DNA of 12,067 nucleotides, from positions 1 through 12,067 of the forward strand of contig CALCHQ010000050.1 of the NCBI GenBank assembly GCA_937901085.1, in the 5' to 3' direction. This DNA is from an uncultured Verrucomicrobiales bacterium (lineage in GTDB: Bacteria; Verrucomicrobiota; Verrucomicrobiia; Verrucomicrobiales; Akkermansiaceae). Positions 7,138 to 12,067 of the stretch are shown here, piece by piece. The first letter of the stretch is position 1; the number at the start of each line of letters is the position of its first letter. The notes under the pieces were generated by a model. The model was not told where the DNA came from and searched no databases. It saw only the letters and a list, made by a program, of their open reading frames with translations. Both the position numbers and the translations under genes were made by a program.

Positions 7138-8337
7138 TTACTTGATGAGGCCCAGTTCCTGACCGGCCTTGGCAAAGGCTGCGATGGCGCGGTCGAGCTG
7201 TTCGGTGGTGTGGGCAGCCGAAATCTGGGTGCGGATACGGGCCTGTTCCTTGGGCACCACCGGGTAGAAGAAGCCCATGGCGTATACGCCCAGTTCCAGC
7301 AGGCGGTTGCTCATGCGCTGGGAGAGGGCGGCATCGCCAATCATGACGGGGACGATGGCGTGGCCGGCACCGGCCAGCGTGAAGCCGCACTGCTCCATGC
7401 CCTTGCGGAAGTAGGCAGCGTTGCTCTGCACGCGTTCCACCAGCTCGGTGGATTCTTCGAGCATGTCGATGACCTTGAGGGTGGTGGCGGCAATGGCGGG
7501 CATGACGCTGTTGGAGAACAGGTACGGGCGGGCTTTCTGGCGCAGCATATCAACAATTTCCTTCTTGGCGGAAACGTAGCCGCCGGAAGCACCGCCCAGC
7601 GCTTTGCCGAAGGTGCCGGTGGTGATGTCAATCTTGCCGAAAAGACCGCAATGCTCGTGCGTACCGCGGCCGGTCTTGCCCAGCACGCCGGTGGCGTGGG
7701 ATTCGTCAAAGTGAACCAGCGCGCCATACTTCTCGGCCAGCGCGTGAATCTTATCCAGGCTGGCGACGATGCCGTCCATCGAGAATACGCCGTCGGTGGA
7801 GATGAGGATGGTGCGGGCGCCGGCAGCCTTGGCTTCCTGAAGCTTGGCTTCCAGGTCAGCCATGTCGTTGTTGGCATAGCGGTAGCGGGCGGCCTTGCAC
7901 AGGCGTACACCGTCGATGATGGAGGCGTGGTTGAGCGAGTCGGAGATGATGGCATCCTCCTTGCCCAGCAGGCCTTCGAAGAGGCCGCCGTTGGCATCGA
8001 AGCAGGAACCGAAGAGGATGGTGTCCTCGGTGCCGAGGAAGGCGCTGAGGCGTTCTTCAAGCTGCTGGTGCAGGGTTTGCGTGCCGCAGATGAAGCGCAC
8101 GGAGGCCATGCCGTAGCCCCAACGGTCGATGGCATCCTTGGCGGTCTGCATCAGTACCGGGCTGTTGGCCAGACCCAGGTAGTTGTTGGCGCACATGTTG
8201 ATAACCTGGCTGCCATCCTTGAGACCCACTTCGGAGTACTGCTGGGTGTCGATGTAGCGTTCCTGCTTGAACAGACCGGCGGCCTTGAGGGCCTCCAGGT
8301 CGCTCACCAGACGTGTCTTGAATTCGGGATTGTACAT
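7138..8337 (-). CDS. kbl: Glycine C-acetyltransferase (2-amino-3-ketobutyrate CoA ligase)
   Basis: Cytoplasmic PLP enzyme of the alpha-oxoamine synthase family. It cleaves 2-amino-3-oxobutyrate with CoA to glycine and acetyl-CoA, the second step of threonine breakdown. Seen: 399 residues (E. coli Kbl is 398), with MCANNYLGLANSP (48-60), the glycine-rich RFICGTQTLHQQLE (81-94), SLNHASIIDG (134-143) whose His137 should stack on PLP, the cofactor-contacting DESHATG (211-217), and TGTFGKALGGASGG (240-253) with the Schiff-base Lys at 245. The FNxYLGL-like and SVRFICGTQ blocks favour Kbl over BioF, HemA or serine palmitoyltransferase. The usual partner gene tdh (threonine dehydrogenase) is not adjacent: plsX lies upstream and the TPR gene downstream, each behind its own terminator or promoter. 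The start at 8337 matches the E. coli N-terminus in length. A near-consensus promoter suggests strong constitutive expression. Confidence 0.95.
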   Translation of the reverse strand: MYNPEFKTRLVSDLEALKAAGLFKQERYIDTQQYSEVGLKDGSQVINMCANNYLGLANSPVLMQTAKDAIDRWGYGMASVRFICGTQTLHQQLEERLSAFLGTEDTILFGSCFDANGGLFEGLLGKEDAIISDSLNHASIIDGVRLCKAARYRYANNDMADLEAKLQEAKAAGARTILISTDGVFSMDGIVASLDKIHALAEKYGALVHFDESHATGVLGKTGRGTHEHCGLFGKIDITTGTFGKALGGASGGYVSAKKEIVDMLRQKARPYLFSNSVMPAIAATTLKVIDMLEESTELVERVQSNAAYFRKGMEQCGFTLAGAGHAIVPVMIGDAALSQRMSNRLLELGVYAMGFFYPVVPKEQARIRTQISAAHTTEQLDRAIAAFAKAGQELGLIK

Positions 8338-8369
8338 GGAAATTCGGGGGTAAACAGTTGACCCGCGCG

Positions 8370-8398
8370 ATTGTACTCCCCTGTTTCTGTATTGTCAA
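8370..8398 (-). promoter_or_regulatory. Near-consensus promoter of kbl
   Basis: On the minus strand, a perfect TTGACA (8393-8398) and TACAAT (8370-8375, five of six) are separated by the optimal 17 bases. Predicted start is near 8363, giving a leader of about 25 bases. The leader ends GAATTTCC before the ATG, without a Shine-Dalgarno sequence, and contains a short GGGT/ACCC inverted repeat. Confidence 0.8.
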
Positions 8399-8454
8399 TG
8401 CCGTATTCTGTTTGTTCTCGTCCCCTTATGCAGTCTCAAAGGGGATGATAACAG

Positions 8455-8484
8455 AAAAAAGCCCCGGAGGTTATCTCCGGGGCT
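8455..8484 (-). terminator. Intrinsic terminator of plsX
   Basis: A 9-base-pair GC-rich stem, GCCCCGGAG (8461-8469) with CTCCGGGGC (8475-8483), encloses the loop GTTAT and is extended by an A-T pair. On the minus strand it is followed by six T (8455-8460). It lies about 30 bases after the plsX stop and separates plsX from kbl. Confidence 0.92.
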
Positions 8485-8490
8485 GGAAAA

Positions 8491-8503
8491 GCATTTGAAA
8501 TGC
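8491..8503. repeat. Small palindrome after plsX
   Basis: GCATTTGAAATGC is a perfect inverted repeat with 6-base arms around one G, between the plsX stop codon and its terminator. Its role is unknown; it could be a minor hairpin, a protein site or chance. Confidence 0.35.
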
Positions 8504-8514
8504 CGGTTTGGCGC

Positions 8515-9564
8515 TTATTCGGCGTCGCCCATTTCCTTGAGCGCTTCGTTGATGGCGGCCATGGTATCCACAATCTGCTTGTTCACGTTGTTGGCGTGCA
8601 GCTCGCAGGCCATGCGGATGGCGTTGAGGATGGCCACGCCCGTGGCCGAGCCGTGGGCAATGATGGAGAGACCGTTGACACCGATGAGGGGACTGCCGCC
8701 CACGGCATCGGCGCTCATGCGCTTCTTGAGGGTCTTGAAGACACTGCTCATGCCCAGCGCTCCCAGCATGGCCATGAAGCTGCTCTTGATGGCGGCCTTC
8801 ATGGTGTGAGAGAAGAACTTGGCGGTGCTTTCCACGCATTTGAGGAGGATGTTGCCGGTGAAACCATCGGTCACGGCTACATCGAGCCCATGTTCAAAGA
8901 GGTCGTGGCCCTCGGTATTGCCCACGAACTCGAAGGGCAGCAGACCCTTCTTGTTGAGGGCATCGAGCAGGGCGTAGGTCTTGAGGGAGGTTTCGCTGCC
9001 CTTGCAATCCTCGGTACCGTTGCTCATGACACCCACGCGGGGCTGCGGGCGGTTGTACACATAGCGGGACATGAGGGCGGCCATGACGGCGTAGCCCACC
9101 ATGTGGCTGGGCTTGGCATCGGGGTTGGCACCGGTGTCGCTTACCAGTACATTGCCGTGGGCGGCGGGCAGGGGGGAGATGATGCCGGCGCGTTCCACAC
9201 CCGGCAGCAGGCGCAGCTTGATGGTGCTGGCGGCTACCGCAGCCCCTGTGTTGCCGGCAGAGAGGACGGCATCGGCCACACCGCTTTTCACGAGGTCTAC
9301 GGCAACGCTCATGGAGGACTTCTTCTTCTGGCGCACGGCCATGAGCCCGCTCTCCTCCATGGTCACCACTTCCGGGGCATGGACGAACTCAATCTTGGGG
9401 TGGTTGGCTATGCCGGCAGCTTCACAGGCGGCCTTGAGGGTGTCGCCATCGCCCACCATGTAGATTTTTTCCAGTTCGGGAATATGTGCAAGCGCGAGTT
9501 TGGCGCCATCCACGTTGATTTGCGGTGCGTTATCACCGCCCATGGCATCGAGTGCAAGCTTCAT
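8515..9564 (-). CDS. plsX: Phosphate acyltransferase PlsX
   Basis: Converts acyl-ACP and phosphate to acyl-phosphate, the acyl donor for PlsY at the first step of phospholipid synthesis; a soluble, membrane-associated homodimer. Seen: 349 residues (E. coli about 356), starting with the family signature MKLALDAMGGDNAP. Also present are VGDGD (37-41), the RxKKKSSMSVA block, LSAGNTGA, DTGANPDAKP (usually DxGANxDxKP), SNGTEDCKGSE, VGNTEGHDLF (usually GNIEGRD) and TDGFTGNILLK. All family blocks are present in order, so the protein should be active. It follows rpmF, as in many bacteria, but a terminator and a new promoter lie between them and fabH does not follow. The 15 bases before the ATG are mostly pyrimidine (AACCTTTTTCTTTTC), without a Shine-Dalgarno sequence. 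Confidence 0.97.
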   Translation of the reverse strand: MKLALDAMGGDNAPQINVDGAKLALAHIPELEKIYMVGDGDTLKAACEAAGIANHPKIEFVHAPEVVTMEESGLMAVRQKKKSSMSVAVDLVKSGVADAVLSAGNTGAAVAASTIKLRLLPGVERAGIISPLPAAHGNVLVSDTGANPDAKPSHMVGYAVMAALMSRYVYNRPQPRVGVMSNGTEDCKGSETSLKTYALLDALNKKGLLPFEFVGNTEGHDLFEHGLDVAVTDGFTGNILLKCVESTAKFFSHTMKAAIKSSFMAMLGALGMSSVFKTLKKRMSADAVGGSPLIGVNGLSIIAHGSATGVAILNAIRMACELHANNVNKQIVDTMAAINEALKEMGDAE

Positions 9565-9603
9565 GAAAAGAAAAAGGTTGGTATGTGAACAATACTTGAC
9601 TCT

Positions 9604-9631
9604 ACTCTAGCAGATAATGGCTTCATGTCAA
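9604..9631 (-). promoter_or_regulatory. Promoter of plsX
   Basis: On the minus strand, a perfect TTGACA (9626-9631) and TAGAGT (9604-9609, four of six) are separated by 16 bases. The -35 begins just 3 bases after the T-run of the rpmF terminator. The predicted leader is about 33 bases. This would let plsX be transcribed independently of rpmF. Confidence 0.55.
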
Positions 9632-9634
9632 CAC

Positions 9635-9666
9635 AAAAACAGCCCATACTTGAAGTATGGGCTGTT
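9635..9666 (-). terminator. Intrinsic terminator of the ABC-DUF177-rpmF unit
   Basis: A perfect 12-base-pair stem, AACAGCCCATAC (9638-9649) with GTATGGGCTGTT (9655-9666), encloses the loop TTGAA, which could itself pair further. On the minus strand it is followed by TTTTTGTGTT. It starts 39 bases after the rpmF stop codon. Confidence 0.9.
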
Positions 9667-9705
9667 GCTTGAAAATGGTTGCTGCTGTGTTCAGCGTCAG
9701 CGGAA

Positions 9706-9897
9706 TCAGTCCACGAGCTTCACCACAACTTCAGCACCGCTCTGGGTCTTGTAGGTGCCGCACTGCGGGCAAGCGGTGTGACCGGGGACGGCTGCGCCAC
9801 ACTTCGGGCACTTGCCGAGCTTGGGAGCCTTCCAGGCCTGGGCGGCCAGGCGGGAGCGCTGCTTCATCTTGGACGTTCTGCGTTTCGGAGCTGCCAT
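9706..9897 (-). CDS. rpmF: 50S ribosomal protein L32
   Basis: Small protein of the large ribosomal subunit. Seen: 63 residues (E. coli 57), starting MAAPKRRTSKMKQRSRLA, the characteristic basic N-terminus of bL32. Four cysteines in two CxxC pairs (30/33 and 43/46, in KCPKCGAA and ACPQCGTY) form the zinc ribbon of the C+ type of L32. Acidic residues are nearly absent until the C-terminus. It lies 59 bases after the DUF177 gene, the standard yceD-rpmF order. No promoter was found in that gap, so it is probably cotranscribed with the genes before it and ends at the terminator at 9635-9666. C+ and C- versions of L32 can coexist in some genomes under zinc control; only one copy is visible here. 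Confidence 0.96.
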   Translation of the reverse strand: MAAPKRRTSKMKQRSRLAAQAWKAPKLGKCPKCGAAVPGHTACPQCGTYKTQSGAEVVVKLVD

Positions 9898-9956
9898 AGT
9901 TCTATATCTGGTTTAAGATTTTCGCTTTGTGATACATGAGAGTGGAACTCTGGCGC

Positions 9957-10445
9957 TTAATTCCTGGGAAACTGATCGAGTGCATCCCAGACGCTTTCGC
10001 CACTCGGGGTGGCAGAGTCTACACCGGATTGGGGCTCTTTGTCCAGTCTAAAATCACCAAAAGTGTCATTTATTTCACATTCAAGGCCTGAAATCTCGCA
10101 TTTCGGGTAGCTGGGCAGGGCCAGAACGACCTCCTCGCGCAGGTCTTCGGAGATGTCGAGCGCCAGTTTTCCCTTCACGTCGTACGAGAAAGCCAGATCC
10201 TCCAGTTCCACTTCGTAGGTGAAGCGGGAGAGGCAGCGGTCGCATTGCAGCTCGAAGGGGGCAGAGATGCTGCCGCGCACCATCAGCTCGGTTTCAAAGA
10301 GCTGAAGCTCCAGCTCGTAGTGCAGCGGGCCGGTACTCTGCAGCGCGGCGCTGTCAATACCGAAGATGGCGGCATCCAGCTCGCCGGTGATGTAGCGGCC
10401 TTCTTCCGGGAATTCCTCCAGTGATATGATGAGGTTCGTCTGCAT
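9957..10445 (-). CDS. yceD: DUF177/YceD family protein (large-subunit rRNA accumulation)
   Basis: 162 residues from the chosen start MQTNLIISLEEFPEEGRY. DUF177 proteins are almost always beside rpmF and, in bacteria and plants, are needed for normal 23S rRNA accumulation. Seen: an N-terminal beta-rich region (VRGSISAPFELQCDRC, 57-72) with the family CxRC motif (Cys68, Cys71), then the block LREEVVLALPSYPKC (102-116). The usual C-terminal cysteine cluster is reduced to Cys116 and Cys123, and the typical DPRxxxL ending is represented only by VWDALDQF (152-159). The start at 10445 was chosen because AAGG lies 8 bases upstream, a good ribosome binding site. Alternatives are ATG at 10451 and 10472 and TTG at 10481. 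The stop-to-start gap to the ABC gene is 45 bases, consistent with one operon. Confidence 0.85.
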   Translation of the reverse strand: MQTNLIISLEEFPEEGRYITGELDAAIFGIDSAALQSTGPLHYELELQLFETELMVRGSISAPFELQCDRCLSRFTYEVELEDLAFSYDVKGKLALDISEDLREEVVLALPSYPKCEISGLECEINDTFGDFRLDKEPQSGVDSATPSGESVWDALDQFPRN

Positions 10446-10490
10446 GGGCATTACCTTACCTGCTGCACGCATGCGTTGCAAGCCTTTATT

Positions 10491-11279
10491 TCATTCAATG
10501 ACGCTCCAGAGGCGGCCGTTGCGGGCGCGGATGAGGCGTATGTCGAGGTCGAAGGCTGCCCGGAGGTTTGATTCGGTGAGGACTTCGTCGCGCGAGCCGT
10601 AGGCTTGGATTTCGCCCTGGCGCAGAATCATGCCGCGGTTGAATTCGGGCAGGATGTCTTCGATGCGCTGGGTGATGAAGATGATGGTGAGTTCCGGGTG
10701 GGTGGCTGCCAGTTCCGCGATGGTGTGGAGCAGGAATTCACGCCCGGCGATGTCGAGGTACACGCTGGGTTCATCCAGAATCATCAGGTTCGGGTGGGTC
10801 ATGAGCGCGCGTGCAATGAGTACCTTGACCTGTTCGCCGCTGCTCATGGTGGCCACGGTGCGTTCCATGAGGTGTTCGGCGCGCAGCTTCCGCATCAGTT
10901 CCGCAGCCTGTTCTTCTTCGGCGGGGGTGGCTTCGCGGTAGAGGCCGATGGTGGCATCCGGCCCGCTGAGTACCATTTCGCGCCCTGTCCAGTCGCGGTC
11001 GCCCAGCCATTGGTGCATCAGCGGGCTGACCCAGGCGATGCGCTTGCGGAGTTCCTGCAGGTTCACCGTGCCGAACCGCCGGCCCAGCACTTCCACCGTG
11101 GCGCCGAACAGCGGCCAGGCGTAGCCCATGAGCATGCGTACCAGCGTGGTCTTGCCGGCTCCGTTGGCACCCAGAATGAAGCAGCGTTCGCCTTTCTGCA
11201 CCTGCCAGTTGATGTTGTGCAGGATTTCGCGCCCGGTGAGGTAGACGGTGGCGTTTTCGACCTTGATGACTTGTTCCAT
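10491..11279 (-). CDS. Stand-alone ABC ATPase, ModF/YlmA-like
   Basis: 262 residues forming one nucleotide-binding domain; no membrane partner is visible. Seen: Walker A GANGAGKTT (37-45), a short Q-loop region WVSPLMHQW (83-91) without the usual Gln right after VS, signature MSSGEQVKVLIARAL (145-159), Walker B LMILDEPSVYLD (165-176) with the catalytic Glu170, and FITQRIEDI (201-209) at the switch position, with Gln204 where most ABC ATPases have His. The LGANGAGKTTL, VSP and TxRIEDI layout resembles the soluble ModF/YlmA-type ATPases, many with unknown role. It heads an apparent unit with DUF177 and rpmF, so a ribosome- or translation-linked role is conceivable but unproven. It starts 15 bases after the T-run of the ilvC terminator, with no Shine-Dalgarno sequence (CCCTCCCCGCC before the ATG). 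Confidence 0.92.
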   Translation of the reverse strand: MEQVIKVENATVYLTGREILHNINWQVQKGERCFILGANGAGKTTLVRMLMGYAWPLFGATVEVLGRRFGTVNLQELRKRIAWVSPLMHQWLGDRDWTGREMVLSGPDATIGLYREATPAEEEQAAELMRKLRAEHLMERTVATMSSGEQVKVLIARALMTHPNLMILDEPSVYLDIAGREFLLHTIAELAATHPELTIIFITQRIEDILPEFNRGMILRQGEIQAYGSRDEVLTESNLRAAFDLDIRLIRARNGRLWSVIE

Positions 11280-11290
11280 GGCGGGGAGGG

Positions 11291-11319
11291 ATTAAAAAAG
11301 ATTCGGCGGGTTGAAGCAA
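11291..11319 (-). promoter_or_regulatory. Possible promoter of the ABC gene inside the ilvC terminator
   Basis: On the minus strand, TTGCTT (11314-11319, TTG conserved) and TTTAAT (11291-11296, five of six) are separated by 17 bases. The -35 would lie across the terminator loop and the -10 in the T-tract. Predicted start is near 11284, about 4 bases before the ATG at 11279. The -35 match is poor. Read-through from ilvC is the alternative. Confidence 0.3.
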
Positions 11320-11329
11320 CCCGCCGAAT
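11294..11329 (-). terminator. Intrinsic terminator of ilvC
   Basis: A perfect 12-base-pair stem, ATTCGGCGGGTT (11301-11312) with AACCCGCCGAAT (11318-11329), encloses the loop GAAGC. On the minus strand it is followed by CTTTTTTAAT. It begins 18 bases after the ilvC stop codon. The T-tract runs into a possible -10 box for the ABC gene. Confidence 0.92.
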
Positions 11330-11347
11330 GGAGTAATCGAAGTTGGA

Positions 11348-12067
11348 TTAGTTGCGTTCGAAGAGGGAGCGGATCTTGCTGCCCACGATTTCGACCGGAT
11401 GCTCGGCCAGAGCGGCGCGCTTGGCCAGCAGGTTGGGGGCACCGGCGGCGGCTTCGGCCAGCCACACGCGGGCGAACTCGCCGCTTTCGATGCGCTTGAG
11501 GCTTTCTTTCATCTTCTCCTTTACTTCCGGGCCCAGAATCTGCGGGCCGTTGTAGTATTCACCGAACTCAGCGGTGTTGGAGATGACTCCGTTCATGGCC
11601 TGGATGCCCTTGTTGTAGATGATGTCTACGATGAGCTTGGCTTCATGCACGCATTCGAAGTAGGCCATTTCAGCGGGGTAGCCGGCTTCGATGAGGGTTT
11701 CAAAGCCGTACTTCATGAGGTCTACCAGACCACCGCACAGCACGTTCTGCTCGCCGAAGAGGTCTTCGTAGGTTTCCTGCTGCATGGTGCATTCCAGCAC
11801 GCCGCCGCGGGTCAGACCCTCTGCCTTGGCCATGGCCAGGGCGGTCTGCTGGGCGTTGCCGCTGGGGTTCTGCCACACAGCGATGAGGCCGGGGCAGCCG
11901 AAGCCTTCCTCGAACACGCGGCGCACTTCCGTGCCCGGGCCCTTGGGGGCTACCATGATGACGTCCACATCGGCCGGGGGTACGATGGTCTTGAACACAT
12001 AGGCGAAACCGTGGGAGCAGCACAGGGTCTTGCCGGCGGCAAGGTTGGGCTTGATCTGGGTCTCGTA
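11348..12067 (-). CDS. ilvC: Ketol-acid reductoisomerase, 5' end cut by window edge
   Basis: Mg- and NAD(P)H-dependent enzyme of valine, leucine and isoleucine synthesis, isomerising and reducing acetolactate or acetohydroxybutyrate. Seen: the C-terminal 239 residues, in frame from the window edge. They cover the end of the Rossmann domain (SHGFAYVF, then VDVIMVAPKGPGTEVRR) and the all-helical knotted catalytic domain. The latter has ETYEDLFGEQNVLCGG with the metal-binding Asp and Glu, FECVHEAKLIVDIIY, and MNGVISNTAEFGEYYNG containing the substrate-contacting SNTAE. The C-terminus IRSLFERN indicates the short class I form of about 330-340 residues, so about 95-100 residues are missing. The N-terminal beta-alpha-beta loop that sets NADH or NADPH preference lies outside the window. 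No other ilv or leu gene is visible downstream. A strong terminator follows. Confidence 0.97.
   Translation of the reverse strand, partial: YETQIKPNLAAGKTLCCSHGFAYVFKTIVPPADVDVIMVAPKGPGTEVRRVFEEGFGCPGLIAVWQNPSGNAQQTALAMAKAEGLTRGGVLECTMQQETYEDLFGEQNVLCGGLVDLMKYGFETLIEAGYPAEMAYFECVHEAKLIVDIIYNKGIQAMNGVISNTAEFGEYYNGPQILGPEVKEKMKESLKRIESGEFARVWLAEAAAGAPNLLAKRAALAEHPVEIVGSKIRSLFERN

Noticed and set aside
6962..7390. Upstream extension of the TPR gene to a start at 7390
   Set aside because: The extension would run through kbl in another frame and through the kbl terminator, is rich in Arg, His and Pro, and precedes a perfect signal peptide starting at 6961.
7045..8361. Long plus-strand open frame (438 codons) opposite kbl
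   Set aside because: Its start lies on the downstream side of the kbl terminator and it runs through the whole of kbl in antisense; low-complexity Gly/Val/Ala composition.
8500..9588. Plus-strand open frame (362 codons) opposite plsX
   Set aside because: Antisense to a clear PlsX; His/Gly/Val-rich with no motif.
10446..10481. Longer start of the DUF177 gene at TTG 10481 or ATG 10472
   Set aside because: The added residues (MQRMRAAGKV) do not look like the family N-terminus, and the only ribosome binding site (AAGG) is placed for the ATG at 10445.
1..12067. Possible tRNA, CRISPR array, mobile element, prophage or defence system
   Set aside because: No repeated spacer pattern, no transposase or integrase protein, and no tRNA-like cloverleaf in the intergenic gaps, all of which are under 180 bases. 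The gene content is core metabolism.

Overview
This window is a stretch of bacterial housekeeping chromosome with an estimated GC content near 60% (judged by eye). All genes but one lie on the minus strand, so gene order is described from the right edge leftwards. The gene set and proteins fit a Gram-negative bacterium. The GC content, the near-absence of Shine-Dalgarno sequences and the protein flavours suggest Verrucomicrobiota, perhaps Akkermansia-like. That assignment is inference only; no rRNA or marker phylogeny is available here.

Layout on the minus strand: (1) the C-terminal 239 residues of ketol-acid reductoisomerase (ilvC, branched-chain amino acids), closed by a strong intrinsic terminator; (2) a stand-alone ABC ATPase, a DUF177/YceD-family protein and ribosomal protein L32 (rpmF), closed by a second strong terminator; (3) plsX (phosphate acyltransferase) with its own promoter and terminator; (4) kbl (glycine C-acetyltransferase) with a near-consensus promoter and a 12-bp-stem terminator; (5) an 810-residue predicted exported protein with a long coiled coil and about five TPR repeats; (6) a 729-residue Aas-like protein, with a degenerate acyltransferase domain followed by an AMP-binding domain; (7) transketolase, cut by the left edge after 602 residues. 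The only plus-strand gene encodes a 78-residue two-helix membrane protein. It is divergent from (6) and convergent with (5).

The terminators divide the minus strand into mostly short transcription units: ilvC; ABC-DUF177-rpmF; plsX; kbl; the TPR protein; the Aas-like gene; transketolase. DUF177-rpmF-plsX is a widely conserved neighbourhood linking ribosome maturation to membrane lipid synthesis. Here plsX is uncoupled from rpmF by a terminator and a new promoter, and fabH does not follow it. Two loci touch phospholipid acyl metabolism (plsX and the Aas-like gene); the rest is central metabolism.

I see no tRNA, rRNA, CRISPR array, insertion sequence, prophage or defence system, and no convincing undescribed multi-gene system. 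The points most worth checking are the degenerate Aas-like protein, the apparently leaderless transketolase mRNA, the terminator that may double as a promoter upstream of the ABC gene, the H-loop substitution in the ABC ATPase, and the unassigned TPR/coiled-coil and small membrane proteins.
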